Below, in pieces: positions 1 through 8,378 of a stretch of 64,000 nucleotides of DNA; the first letter of the stretch is position 1; the number at the start of each line of letters is the position of its first letter. The notes below the pieces were generated by a model. The model was given only the letters and a program-made list of their open reading frames with translations. It ran no database searches and was not told the origin of the DNA. The stretch spans positions 233,901 through 297,900 of the forward strand of contig NZ_AWZU01000004.1 of the NCBI RefSeq assembly GCF_000472385.1, in the 5' to 3' direction. The DNA comes from Bradyrhizobium sp. ARR65 (GTDB lineage: Bacteria > Pseudomonadota > Alphaproteobacteria > Rhizobiales > Xanthobacteraceae). A program made the position numbers and the translations under genes.

Positions 1-10
1 CAAAGCAGGA

Positions 11-256
11 ATGTTAGGCATGAATCCGATGGCCCTGGTCATAACGGTGTGCGCGGTATTATCGCCCAACACCTGCCAAGAGACGCGTATGGTATTTTCG
101 AGCGGCGGCTCCTTGGCGCAGTGCGCCATGGCTGCACCGCCTTACATCGCCCAGTGGGTCGGAGAGCACCCCAAGTGGACGGCGGTGAAGTGGCGCTGCG
201 AATATCCGCACAGCGACGATAAGGCCGACACAGCCAACACGATTCCCGCCGGCTGA
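11..256 (+). CDS. Small exported cysteine-containing protein, unknown function
   Basis: An 81-residue ORF that could start at 11 or at the in-frame ATG at 23. The N-terminus is hydrophobic (MNPMALVITVCAVLS) and looks like a short signal peptide. The mature part carries three cysteines, in NTCQET, AQCAMAA and WRCEYP, which suggests a small disulfide-containing periplasmic protein. No family function is recognised. It converges on the gene at 276-620. The composition is protein-like (W, Y and charged residues spread through), so I read it as a real gene rather than a shadow. Confidence 0.55.
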   Translation: MLGMNPMALVITVCAVLSPNTCQETRMVFSSGGSLAQCAMAAPPYIAQWVGEHPKWTAVKWRCEYPHSDDKADTANTIPAG

Positions 257-275
257 CAAATCGGCCCGGCAAGGA

Positions 276-620
276 TTATTTGCTGCAGTCCTTCAGGTCA
301 TTGTCGGCAATTGAAAACACCGCATCTGCCTTGATTTCGATATCCCGAACAAAGCATTGTCGTGAATCCGGATAGGTGACTTTGGCGTCATAGCGCCCCG
401 GTTCCACGCCTGTGATCCTCAGGCGTTCGTCGTGATCGACTTCCTTGTCTTTGTCGTTCAGCGTCTGGTTCGGTCCCCACTCGTCCTTTCCGGCAGGCGA
501 GAGCTGAAATCCGGAAATGGTCGAAGCGGTCAGATTCCACAACCGGACGCCCTTGCCTTGCGCGGACAATGCGGCCGTGCCGGCGAGCAAGAGCGCAATC
601 GCAGCTAAAATCCATCGCAT
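276..620 (-). CDS. Exported hypothetical protein
   Basis: A 114-residue protein with a clear Sec signal (MRWILAAIALLLAGTAALSAQG). The mature domain is small and probably beta-rich, with two cysteines (QCFVRD and the C-terminal KDCSK) that could pair. It lies just downstream of the pentapeptide-repeat gene on the same strand, with a gap of about 35 bases. Function is not recognised. The acidic stretch DKDKEVDHDERL was checked as a metal loop and does not fit the EF-hand pattern. Confidence 0.65.
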   Translation of the reverse strand: MRWILAAIALLLAGTAALSAQGKGVRLWNLTASTISGFQLSPAGKDEWGPNQTLNDKDKEVDHDERLRITGVEPGRYDAKVTYPDSRQCFVRDIEIKADAVFSIADNDLKDCSK

Positions 621-655
621 GAGCCAAATCCTTTCCTAAGGTACCGCTTGCGCCG

Positions 656-1456
656 TCATTCTCTGATCAGACGTTCGCGATTTCTCGCATGATCGAAATT
701 CTTGGCGCGCTCAAGCCCAATTGGATCGATGAGCTTCGCGGATGTCAGATCGGCGCCGTCGAAATCGGTGTCGATGACGGTAACCCTGGTCAGATTGGCG
801 CCCCCAAGCTGGGCGCCCTTGAGGGACGCGCCTGTTAAGTCGGCTTGCTTGAGTGATGCAAATTCCAGATCGACACGAGACAGGTCCGCGCCCCGTGCGT
901 TCAGTCGCTCGAGCTTGGCGGATTTCAACACCGCGCGCATCAGGCCCATCGACTGATTACGCATGTCGGCTCCCAGCTGCGCGCCCTCGATCGACGCGCC
1001 GACGAGGCTCGCGCCAGACAGGTCGGCGGCGACGCGCGCTCCCGACAGGTCTGCGCCATCGAGACGCGCGCGAGGCATTTGCGAGGCAAAGAGAGTGGCG
1101 CCCTTCAGGCTTGCGCCTGTCAGGTCTGCCTCGGCCAGCCATGCCTGGTCGAGGACCGCGCGATCGAGTTTTGCGCTCGCAAGTTTCGTTCTGTTGAGCC
1201 GGGCCGCGCGAAAGATCGCACCGGAAAGGTCGAGGCCGGAGAGATCGAGGCCGGACAGTTTCTTTCCGGTGAAATCGGCGGGCGTCGCAGCAGTTGAGGT
1301 GCGAAGCGCAGCCTCGACATCACCGCGGGTCATTTCCGCCGAGACCATATCGGGCGATGACATATCAATATAGCGCATCATATCCTGCGCCAGCGTCGCG
1401 GTCGCCGGAATAGCAAGGTAGAGCAGTGCGGTTGCGATCACCCGTTTCATGGCCAA
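656..1456 (-). CDS. Exported pentapeptide-repeat protein
   Basis: A 266-residue protein with a signal peptide (MAMKRVIATALLYLAIPATATLA) followed by a run of A(D/N/S)LxG-type pentapeptide repeats from about residue 65 to 245, such as LSGLDLSGAIF, ADLTGASLKGA and ANLTRVTV. Such repeats fold into a right-handed quadrilateral beta-helix. The role is unknown; in this position it probably belongs with the ABC transporter immediately upstream on the same strand. The signal peptide suggests a periplasmic location, unlike the cytoplasmic gyrase-protecting Qnr-type members. Confidence 0.8.
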   Translation of the reverse strand: MAMKRVIATALLYLAIPATATLAQDMMRYIDMSSPDMVSAEMTRGDVEAALRTSTAATPADFTGKKLSGLDLSGLDLSGAIFRAARLNRTKLASAKLDRAVLDQAWLAEADLTGASLKGATLFASQMPRARLDGADLSGARVAADLSGASLVGASIEGAQLGADMRNQSMGLMRAVLKSAKLERLNARGADLSRVDLEFASLKQADLTGASLKGAQLGGANLTRVTVIDTDFDGADLTSAKLIDPIGLERAKNFDHARNRERLIRE

Positions 1457-1490
1457 CCCCGCCGCTGGCGCATTTTAGCACATGCTGCAG

Positions 1491-2225
1491 TCACTGCCCA
1501 TGTGGCCTCTGCTCGGCGCGACCGCCATTGGTCCACTGCGCGATCTCTGCCTTTATTGCGGCGATCTCGGCTTCGCCACGCACGCTGCGCGGTGCAGGGA
1601 CGGATATATTTGCGATGATCCGCGCGGGTCTTGCCGACAACAAGAACAGGCGATCACCGAGGCGAACGGCGTCGTCGAGGTCATGGGTGACCAGGATCGT
1701 CAGCACCGAGCGATTTGCCACCAGGGTAACGATCTCATCTTGCATACGCACGGCGAGAGCCTTGTCGAGCGATGCAAATGGTTCATCAAGGATAAGAAAG
1801 TCCGGCTCGACCGCGAACGCACGGGCCAGAGCCACACGCCGGGCGAGGCCGAGCGACAATTCGCCCGGAAAATGGTTGCGATGCGCGCTCAGTTCCAGAA
1901 CTGAGAACAGTTCGGAAAGCCTGGCGTCATCGATCAGTGGCGCTGCAAGTCGCACATTATCTTCGACCGATCGCCAGGGTAGAAGCCGTGGCTCCTGGAA
2001 TACCATGCCGATCCGCGCGTCTTGTGCACGCGAGATCGTGCCCTCGTAATCCTGATCGAGGCCGGTCAGGATGCGAAGCAGCGTGCTCTTGCCGCAGCCG
2101 GAAGGGCCGACGAACACTCCGACCTCACCCGAGCTCAGCGAGAACTTAATGCCGGCCAGCACGTCGTGCCGCTTGCCGGACGCACTCTTATACGCTTTCC
2201 CCGCGATATCGACCTCAAGCCGCAC
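1491..2225 (-). CDS. ABC transporter ATP-binding protein, NitT/TauT (SsuB-like) family
   Basis: A 244-residue nucleotide-binding subunit. The Walker A is GPSGCGKSTLL (around residue 39), the Walker B is FLILDEPFASLD, and the H-loop is LVTHDLDDA. The signature motif reads LSLGLARRVALARA rather than the usual LSGGQ, so the third position of the signature is altered. Its start overlaps the end of the permease gene by 11 bases, so the two are translationally coupled. It energises import of whatever the binding protein at 2954-3934 carries; the sequence alone does not fix the substrate. Confidence 0.85.
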   Translation of the reverse strand: MRLEVDIAGKAYKSASGKRHDVLAGIKFSLSSGEVGVFVGPSGCGKSTLLRILTGLDQDYEGTISRAQDARIGMVFQEPRLLPWRSVEDNVRLAAPLIDDARLSELFSVLELSAHRNHFPGELSLGLARRVALARAFAVEPDFLILDEPFASLDKALAVRMQDEIVTLVANRSVLTILVTHDLDDAVRLGDRLFLLSARPARIIANISVPAPRSVRGEAEIAAIKAEIAQWTNGGRAEQRPHGQ

Positions 2226-2952
2226 GGAGTCGCCACCGTGTTAGCCTGGTTTCAAAGGGCTGCACCAAGGCCGTTTCGATGACGAGCACGACGGCTGCGA
2301 AGCTCAACGAATAGGCGAGCAGGCGAGGGGTGTCGAAGAGCTGGAAAGCCACGCCGATTTCAAAGCCAACGCCGTTTGGACGGCCGAGCAACTCCGCGAC
2401 CAGCACGATCTTCCAGACCAACGATAGCCCGGATCGCGATGCCGCGGCGATATAGGGCGCCAGTTGCGGCAATATAATGTGCCGGAACGCCCTCCAGCGC
2501 GGGATGGCAAATACGGTCGCCATTTCGTCAAACGAATAATCGAGCGCGCGCGTCCCCTCGCGCAGCGTGACCACGGTCGCAGGTAGCTTGTTGATGGCGA
2601 TCGCCGCGATCGCGGCGACCTCCGTCAATCCGGCCCAGATATAGGCCAGCACAATGACGACGAGCGCCGGAAGGTTGAGGAGCAGGATCAGCCAAGGATC
2701 GCCAAGCCGGTTGGCCAATCTGACCCGTCCCATCAAGTATCCGATGGCAACGCCGAGCGTGATCGCGAGCGTGAAGGCCAGGGCAACCCGTGCCAATGTC
2801 ACGCCGACATTCAGGAACAATGCCCCGGAAGCAGCCTCGGTCATTGCCACGTTCAATACCGCCGGAGGAGTTGGAAGCTTCGTGCTGCCGGCGAGCACGG
2901 CCGCGATCCACCAGCAGCCAAGAAACACGGCAAATGACAGTAAACGCAACAC
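2215..2952 (-). CDS. ABC transporter permease, NitT/TauT (SsuC-like) family
   Basis: A 245-residue polytopic inner-membrane protein with a BPD_transp_1-type core. The EAA-like loop (DEMATVFAIPRWRAFRHIILPQ) lies in the second half and contacts the ATPase. It sits between the binding protein (2 bases upstream) and the ATPase (11-base overlap) as the middle gene of a three-gene operon. This family usually imports small organic or sulfur anions, but the position beside quinoprotein accessory genes suggests a link to PQQ-dependent oxidation. Confidence 0.85.
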   Translation of the reverse strand: MLRLLSFAVFLGCWWIAAVLAGSTKLPTPPAVLNVAMTEAASGALFLNVGVTLARVALAFTLAITLGVAIGYLMGRVRLANRLGDPWLILLLNLPALVVIVLAYIWAGLTEVAAIAAIAINKLPATVVTLREGTRALDYSFDEMATVFAIPRWRAFRHIILPQLAPYIAAASRSGLSLVWKIVLVAELLGRPNGVGFEIGVAFQLFDTPRLLAYSLSFAAVVLVIETALVQPFETRLTRWRLRAA

Positions 2953-2953
2953 C

Positions 2954-3934
2954 TCAATCTCCGGGGATCAAGTGGTAGAATGTGCCCGGGGCGAGCTCTG
3001 ATCCGGGCCCCACGAGTTCGCGGCCGCCAATCGTCGCCAGCACGCGATAGAGAACACGCGCATCTTTCTCCTCGTCATCGATCGAACGCCGCGGAATGCC
3101 TTCCCGGTACCGCTCGCGATAGGCCCTCAAGGTGGGCGCGTCGGGAGCCCCCGTCAGCCCTGAAATGCTGTCCCACTCGGTATCCGAATTCGCCAGGATC
3201 TCCTTTGCCTTTCGCGTCATTTCGATGAAGCGCGTCAGCGCGTCCCGATTTGTGCTGCCCCAGCCTTCATCGAACACATAGCCCAGCATGGCGACGGGGC
3301 CCTCGGCGCCCAGTTTGGTCACCAAGTCCTGGGTCGTGGCGATCCGGCGGAAGCCCTTTTCCTCGAGCGCGGCGCAGAAATTCCAGTAGTTCAGCGTGGC
3401 GTCCGCATCGCCGTTGAGCATTGAGGCCGTCAGAAGCGGTGGCGCGCCGTAAACGATGGTCGACTCGGATTTCAGGTCAATGCCGTCCCGTTGCAGCGAG
3501 GCCTGCATCAGCAGCCAGTTCTTGTCGAGGGGGCCGCCGGCGATCGCCAACTTGTGCCCTTTCAGGTCGGCCAAGGTCTTGATGGGAGAGGAGTTCGGCA
3601 CCATCACGCCGCCGAGCGCGCTGGAATAGGGATAGAAAGTCAGCTTGGCCCCAAGCGCGCGCTCGCGGGACACCCACAACCAGTCGGAGATGATAATGTC
3701 GGCCTGGCCGGCGCGAAGCGCGATCTTGCCAGCCTCCGGACTTGCGAGTTCTTGAACCTGGAGTGAGATATCCGCCTGTTTATCGAGCCCATGCGCGCGG
3801 ATGACCGCAAGTTCCCAGGAAAATGTTCCGGTCTTCTGCACCGCAACGCGTATGGTTTCCGCACCCCTGCAGACATTAGCCTGTGCTGCGGCAAAGGCGG
3901 CCGCAGCAATGAGTATGCAAAGCAAGCGTTTCAT
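2954..3934 (-). CDS. ABC transporter substrate-binding protein, NMT1/SsuA-like
   Basis: A 326-residue periplasmic binding protein with signal peptide MKRLLCILIAAAAFAAAQA. The fold resembles the nitrate/sulfonate/taurine class: an N-terminal RVAVQKTGTFSWELAVIRAHG, then GKIALRAGQADIIISDW and DLKGHKLAIAGGP around the ligand cleft. It is the first gene of the operon that continues with permease and ATPase. Genes of this type recur next to quinoprotein dehydrogenase accessory genes. The ligand is unknown. Confidence 0.82.
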   Translation of the reverse strand: MKRLLCILIAAAAFAAAQANVCRGAETIRVAVQKTGTFSWELAVIRAHGLDKQADISLQVQELASPEAGKIALRAGQADIIISDWLWVSRERALGAKLTFYPYSSALGGVMVPNSSPIKTLADLKGHKLAIAGGPLDKNWLLMQASLQRDGIDLKSESTIVYGAPPLLTASMLNGDADATLNYWNFCAALEEKGFRRIATTQDLVTKLGAEGPVAMLGYVFDEGWGSTNRDALTRFIEMTRKAKEILANSDTEWDSISGLTGAPDAPTLRAYRERYREGIPRRSIDDEEKDARVLYRVLATIGGRELVGPGSELAPGTFYHLIPGD

Positions 3935-4016
3935 TGGCTTGTGAGCGCTTCCTCGAACGTCTTCTTTTCAGCGTGGTAGGAATAGCATAGCGTCAATTTC
4001 GAGCGGAGGAAGGCCA

Positions 4017-4376
4017 ATGACGCATAGCGGACGGGTACGACTTATTGTCACGGCAGGCGCCCTTTTTGCGGCGACGGCGGCGTTGGCATACGCGAAGGAC
4101 ATCAACGATTATCCGACCTCAGCGCGCGCCGAGTATGTCTACGGCTGCATGAAGGCGAACGGCGAAGCGCGGCAGGCCATAGAGCAATGTTCTTGTTCGA
4201 TCGACGTTATTGCTTCGCTTTTGCCTTACGACCGGTATGTCACCGCCGAAACCGTCTTGAGTATGTCGCAGGTGCGGGGAAATCTCGGCGGCGAGTTTCG
4301 CTCTTCCGAACAGGCGGCAAGCGCAGTTGGCGACCTAAGACGCGCCCAGGCCGAGGCGGAAGTCAGATGTTTCTAA
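4017..4376 (+). CDS. Exported cysteine-containing protein of quinoprotein clusters, unknown function
   Basis: A 119-residue protein with a signal peptide ending near ALAYAKD. The mature part has cysteines in YGCMKANG, QCSCSID and the C-terminal RCF, so two disulfides are possible. It lies divergent from the ABC operon and convergent with the SoxYZ-like gene. The function is not established; its place inside the quinoprotein accessory cluster is the only functional clue. Confidence 0.65.
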   Translation: MTHSGRVRLIVTAGALFAATAALAYAKDINDYPTSARAEYVYGCMKANGEARQAIEQCSCSIDVIASLLPYDRYVTAETVLSMSQVRGNLGGEFRSSEQAASAVGDLRRAQAEAEVRCF

Positions 4377-4393
4377 GCTGTGTCCCCGCCGTA

Positions 4394-5227
4394 TCAGCTT
4401 CCGGACGCGTCGACCTTCCATTCGCTCTGGAACACATGACCGGCCGTATCCTTGGCCTCCGCCCGGAAGCGCTTCGCGCCGTTTGAAACATAGGTGAAGC
4501 GCAGGTTGGGATCTTCCGAAATCGAAATTCCGCCTTCCATCGCCAGCACGGGGCTGTCATCCTGCCAAAGCCGCAACTCGTTGACGAAGAAAGCCGGAAT
4601 ATAAAGTTGCGTCAGTTGATCCATCTGCAATCCGGAATTGTTGGGATGGCGGATCATGATCTGCGCTTCGCGCGTGCCATCTGCGGGCACCTGGTCTGAC
4701 CGGCTGAATTGCCGGTATTTCATCCGGCCAAGCTGATTTTGGGCCTCATCGGCGTTCTTCGCGGCCGGCGCCGAGCAGCCCCCGGATGCTTTGACGAAAG
4801 TCTTGCTCGCGTAGAGTTTGCCATCGCTGAGCTCGGCCACCGCATGGACGTCGGTATAGTTGTTCACCCGAACGCGCGTTGAAATCTCGGAGACATGCGC
4901 GTCGGGTCCGAGCTTGAACTTGGCGGCCATGGGGGCAGGATTTTGGTCGATGACCAGCGTAATCGCCACCACGCGGCGGCTGTCAGTGGGCGCAAGCTTG
5001 GTGCGCAGAGTGACCGGCACAATTGCCGCATCCTCGGCGCGATAGGGCATTTCGATGGCGATCACATCGCTGCCATCGTTCATCGGACGGTTATCGAAAA
5101 TGTCCTGCACCAGGCCGGGCCAAGGATCATAGGCCTCAGTGCTCAGCACCGGGGCGGGCCAGGCTCCAACTAGCCCGCTCACGAGGGCAGCCATACCAAG
5201 CACACGGAAATGATGTCCGAGCATGAT
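4394..5227 (-). CDS. Quinoprotein dehydrogenase-associated SoxYZ-like carrier protein
   Basis: The protein resembles a fused SoxY-SoxZ carrier: an N-terminal SoxY-like part (YDPWPGLVQDIFDNR to VKASGGCSAP) and a C-terminal SoxZ-like part (MIRHPNNSGLQMD to FQSEWKVDAS). The cysteine of SGGCSAP matches the SoxY carrier cysteine in position but is internal, not C-terminal. Start codons at 5290, 5272 and 5227 are possible. I chose 5227 because it gives a normal signal peptide (MLGHHFRVLGMAALVSG) and has a GAGGG ribosome site; 5290 would overlap the upstream hydrolase gene by 10 bases. Its likely role is in PQQ-dependent oxidation, not thiosulfate oxidation, because no sox genes are present. Confidence 0.82.
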   Translation of the reverse strand: MMLGHHFRVLGMAALVSGLVGAWPAPVLSTEAYDPWPGLVQDIFDNRPMNDGSDVIAIEMPYRAEDAAIVPVTLRTKLAPTDSRRVVAITLVIDQNPAPMAAKFKLGPDAHVSEISTRVRVNNYTDVHAVAELSDGKLYASKTFVKASGGCSAPAAKNADEAQNQLGRMKYRQFSRSDQVPADGTREAQIMIRHPNNSGLQMDQLTQLYIPAFFVNELRLWQDDSPVLAMEGGISISEDPNLRFTYVSNGAKRFRAEAKDTAGHVFQSEWKVDASGS

Positions 5228-5280
5228 TGCAGCCCTCGCGAAGACGGAAGCAACACGTTCAATATAGGTCATTGCGGTTA

Positions 5281-6207
5281 CTATTCCCATTCCATTTCGG
5301 CAAATGCTGCAGTTGCGTTGCGGGCATTATAGTCGTCGAAGAGTGCCCATCGCGGCCGCTCCGAGGCCGCGGCCTTAGTGGCGGCAGTATTTATGGGCTC
5401 GCCGCGCGCGAGGGACGCGCGAACATCCGAAGCCAATGTTTCGAAATAGCGGCGCTCGTCGGCAAGCGCAGCAGGCCATGCGCTCACCGGGCCATGACCG
5501 GGGACGACGCGTTGCGCCGGCATGGCACCAAGTGCGTCGATCGCGCCCAGGAAGCCGCGAAGATTGCCGTCGAGGACAGGAATGTGGTCGACAAAGACCA
5601 GGTCGCCCGCGAACAGAGTTCCCGACTTCTCGTCAAAGACGGTGATGTCGTTGTCAGTATGCGCTGCCGACCAGGCCCGCAAGGTGAGGGGGCGTGCCCC
5701 CAGATCGAGCTTAAGACTGTCCTCGACAAGCAGGGTCGGAGGTATCAGCGGTACGTCGTCGATCAGTTCGGAGCCCATGATCCGGCGAAAGGCGTCGATG
5801 TAAAACTGGCCGTGCGTCGCCAGGGCCCTTGGCAGGTTTCTGTGGCCGACGAAAGTCGTATCGCGGTCCCGGAAAGCGGCATTCCCAAAGAGGTGGTCCG
5901 GGTGGGCGTGGGTGTTGATGACATACCGGATCGGCTTGTCGGTGCGGCTGCGGATCGAAGCGAGCAACTGCCGGCCCTCGCGGACGCTGCCGCCGGTATC
6001 GATCACCGCCACCGCACTCTCGCCAATGATGAATCCGACATTGGCGATCGCGCCGTCGTTGTCCTGTGACATCAGGGCGGTCGCGCCTTGATGCACGTAG
6101 ACTCCGGGCGCGATTTGGGTCACGGGCAACTCCCGTTGCTCTGCCCGCGAAACTGTCGAGGCACAGAGCAGGGGCAGTAAGGCGAGCGTCCAAAGCCTAC
6201 GGATCAT
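5281..6207 (-). CDS. Quinoprotein relay system zinc metallohydrolase (metallo-beta-lactamase fold)
   Basis: A 308-residue exported protein (signal MIRRLWTLALLPLLCASTVSRA). The metallo-beta-lactamase motif THAHPDH places zinc ligands at H100, H102, D104 and H105. Later ligands follow in WSAAHTDND, LFAGDLVF and VPGHGPV. This family is found with quinoprotein dehydrogenases and SoxYZ-like carriers, as here, where the carrier gene follows directly on the same strand. The substrate is not known. It is transcribed divergently from the XoxJ-like gene across about 200 bases. Confidence 0.85.
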   Translation of the reverse strand: MIRRLWTLALLPLLCASTVSRAEQRELPVTQIAPGVYVHQGATALMSQDNDGAIANVGFIIGESAVAVIDTGGSVREGRQLLASIRSRTDKPIRYVINTHAHPDHLFGNAAFRDRDTTFVGHRNLPRALATHGQFYIDAFRRIMGSELIDDVPLIPPTLLVEDSLKLDLGARPLTLRAWSAAHTDNDITVFDEKSGTLFAGDLVFVDHIPVLDGNLRGFLGAIDALGAMPAQRVVPGHGPVSAWPAALADERRYFETLASDVRASLARGEPINTAATKAAASERPRWALFDDYNARNATAAFAEMEWE

Positions 6208-6408
6208 ATCGTTGCCTCCGTTTCACCACGAAGGGAGGCCGACAATATCTGTTCCATGATGCCGGTTTGCGCTGCAGCACGCATGGCAACGTCGTCGTGC
6301 CGATTATGCCGTTGCACGCCTGAAGTGAGCAGCATAGCATTTTGATGGGCTTTTATCGCTTTCAACGTATCGCCTCTGATTGAAGAGATCTGCTGGAGGT
6401 TTGCAACG

Positions 6409-7323
6409 ATGCCGATGCTGGAACCGCAACTGTGTGCGACGACGCGTGGCCCGCTGCAGCGCTGGCTGGGAGTTTCGTTGCTCGCGATCTTTGCTGCCTT
6501 GGGCGGCTTGGCGGCGTCGCGAGCCCAGGTAAATGAGAGCGGCGATCTCTCCATCGAGCTGGTCGATCCGAAGGTATTGAGGGTGTGCGCCGACCCGCGC
6601 AACATGCCGTTTTCGAACGAGCAGGGCGAGGGCTTCGAAAACAAGCTCGCCGAACTGTTTGCCGAGAAGCTTCAGAAGAAGCTGGATTACGCCTACTATC
6701 CCGGGGCCAGCGGCTTCGTACGCAATACGCTCGGCTCCCATCGCTGCGACGTCATCATGGGCTTTCCGCAAGGTGACGACCTCGCGCAAGGCACGAACCC
6801 CTATTATCGCACGGCTTATGCGCTGATTACCAAACAGGGGAGCGGCCTCGAGGAGGTGACGACGCTTGAAGACGAGCATCTGAAAGACAAGCATATCGGC
6901 ATCGTCGCCGGTACGCCGCCCGCGACCTACATGGCCGTCGATGGACTGATGGCGAACGCAAAGCCTTACCCGCTGATGATCGATACGCGTGTCGATTCCT
7001 CGGCGGAAGCCATGATCAAGGATCTCACCTCGGGCGCGATCGATGCCGGCGTGCTCTGGGGGCCGATGGCCGGCTATTATGCCAAGAAGGCGGGAGCGGC
7101 GCTGCACGTCACACCTTTGGTCAAGGAAACCGCGGGGCCGAAACTGGTCTATCGAGTAGGTATGGGCGTTCGGCCTTCCGACCAGAACTGGAAGCGGCAG
7201 CTCAACCGCTTGATCGAAGAGAACCAGCCGGCGATCAACAAGATATTGCTCGACTTCGGCGTGCCCTTGCTCGACGAGAACGACCAGCCGATCACGTTGG
7301 AGACGGCATCAAAGTCGCCATGA
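6409..7323 (+). CDS. xoxJ: XoxJ/MxaJ-like quinoprotein-associated periplasmic binding protein
   Basis: A 304-residue exported protein with a solute-binding (SBP_bac_3) fold: VLRVCADPRNMPFSNEQGEG, then GTNPYYRTAYAL, GIVAGTPPATYM and DAGVLWGPMAGYYAK. This is the binding protein that accompanies PQQ methanol/alcohol dehydrogenases (MxaJ, XoxJ) and is thought to help dehydrogenase maturation rather than import. The ATG at 6409 is preceded by CTGGAGG. It overlaps the next gene by 4 bases (ATGA). In typical clusters xoxF and a cytochrome c gene come just before xoxJ; here the upstream gene is the divergent hydrolase instead. The symbol is by similarity. Confidence 0.82.
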   Translation: MPMLEPQLCATTRGPLQRWLGVSLLAIFAALGGLAASRAQVNESGDLSIELVDPKVLRVCADPRNMPFSNEQGEGFENKLAELFAEKLQKKLDYAYYPGASGFVRNTLGSHRCDVIMGFPQGDDLAQGTNPYYRTAYALITKQGSGLEEVTTLEDEHLKDKHIGIVAGTPPATYMAVDGLMANAKPYPLMIDTRVDSSAEAMIKDLTSGAIDAGVLWGPMAGYYAKKAGAALHVTPLVKETAGPKLVYRVGMGVRPSDQNWKRQLNRLIEENQPAINKILLDFGVPLLDENDQPITLETASKSP

Positions 7324-7889
7324 CGCCAAAACTGGCCGGCGTGGTCCTGCTGGGCATCGCATCAGCAGCCTTCGCGCAGCCGAATGTTACAGAACCCGAG
7401 GATTACCGAACCGAGAACTACCGCGCGCCGGTGCCCGCGACGCTCACCGGAGCACGGGTGTTGACGACCGCCGAGGCTGCGGCGATCTGGCGCGCGAAGA
7501 GCGGGGTTTTCATCGACGTGCTGCCGCGGCCGCCAAAACCGAAAGGTCTGCCTGAAGGCACGGTCTGGCGCAACAAGCCGCGGTTCGATATTCCCGGCAG
7601 CATCTGGTTGCCTGACACCGGCTACGGAAGACTGGCGCCGGTGACCGAGCACTATCTGCAGCGCGGCGTTGCGGGCGCATCCCACGGCGATAAGGCCGCG
7701 CTGCTCGTGGTCTATTGTCAGGCCGATTGCTGGATGTCGTGGAACGCCGCCAAGCGAATCCTCTCCTACGGCTATTCCAACATCGCCTGGTATCCGGAAG
7801 GCACGGACGGCTGGGAGCGCGCCAACCTGCCGTTGACGGAGGCGCAGCCCGAGCTTCGCCCCGATGAGGATACGCCGCCTTCCCACTAG
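7320..7889 (+). CDS. PQQ-dependent catabolism-associated CxxxCW motif protein (rhodanese-like)
   Basis: A 189-residue exported protein with signal MTPKLAGVVLLGIASAAFA. The motif CQADCWMSWN near residue 133 is the hallmark of the family found with PQQ-dependent alcohol dehydrogenases, usually called the CXXCW family. The overall layout (FIDVLPRPPKPKGLP, then VVYCQADCW, then WYPEGTDGWE) is rhodanese-like, with two cysteines at the active loop. It is translationally coupled to the XoxJ-like gene through ATGA. It may handle thiols or disulfides during quinoprotein function; this is inference. Confidence 0.82.
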   Translation: MTPKLAGVVLLGIASAAFAQPNVTEPEDYRTENYRAPVPATLTGARVLTTAEAAAIWRAKSGVFIDVLPRPPKPKGLPEGTVWRNKPRFDIPGSIWLPDTGYGRLAPVTEHYLQRGVAGASHGDKAALLVVYCQADCWMSWNAAKRILSYGYSNIAWYPEGTDGWERANLPLTEAQPELRPDEDTPPSH

Positions 7890-7956
7890 CACAGCGCGGG
7901 GCGGGCACCGACCGTCGACGCGATGCCGTTGCGCGATCAGGATTTATTGCGGAATG

Positions 7957-8250
7957 TCACCGTTTTTGAAGCTTGGTGATGGTCTTGGAGCCATTTCCGG
8001 CAAGCGAATAGGTCACTCTGTCGCCCGCATGGACGGCATCGAGCAGTTTGCCGTCTTGCACCTTGAACTCCTCGGTCGGGCCGCCGGTGCTTGCGCCGAC
8101 AGTGTTGTCTTGAATCTGCTGGATCGCAACCGTGCCGTTGAGGCGGTTAATCTGCGTAATCATTCCCGCAACGTCGTTCTGGGCCAGCGCTCCATTTGCC
8201 AGGACATTGGTGGCTATAACGCTCGCCAGAATGCTCTTTGCTGCTTTCAT
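7957..8250 (-). CDS. Small exported DUF1344-like protein
   Basis: A 97-residue protein starting at the ATG at 8250, preceded by GGAGG. A signal peptide (MKAAKSILASVIATNVLANGALA) precedes a short beta domain: GMITQINRLNGTVAIQQ and FKVQDGKLLDAVHAGDRVTYS. This resembles DUF1344 proteins, which look like the CusF OB-fold. The longer in-frame reading upstream has no signal and no ribosome site, so I rejected it. It converges on the CxxxCW gene. The function is unknown; metal or ligand binding in the periplasm is a guess. Confidence 0.7.
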   Translation of the reverse strand: MKAAKSILASVIATNVLANGALAQNDVAGMITQINRLNGTVAIQQIQDNTVGASTGGPTEEFKVQDGKLLDAVHAGDRVTYSLAGNGSKTITKLQKR

Positions 8251-8378
8251 CAACGCCTCCGATTTTGCGGTCCTGCAACAAGAGGTCAGCATCGGATTTG
8301 GTTCCCGCGCGGCAGGCTCCAGTTCCCTGCAGCCGGGCCGATCGATGCGGAGGCTTGCGTAACGGCACACCGTCCGCG

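Noticed and set aside
276..620. Lanmodulin-like EF-hand in the acidic stretch of the exported protein
   Set aside because: The acidic loop does not fit the 12-residue EF-hand pattern and only one such stretch exists; lanmodulin has four.
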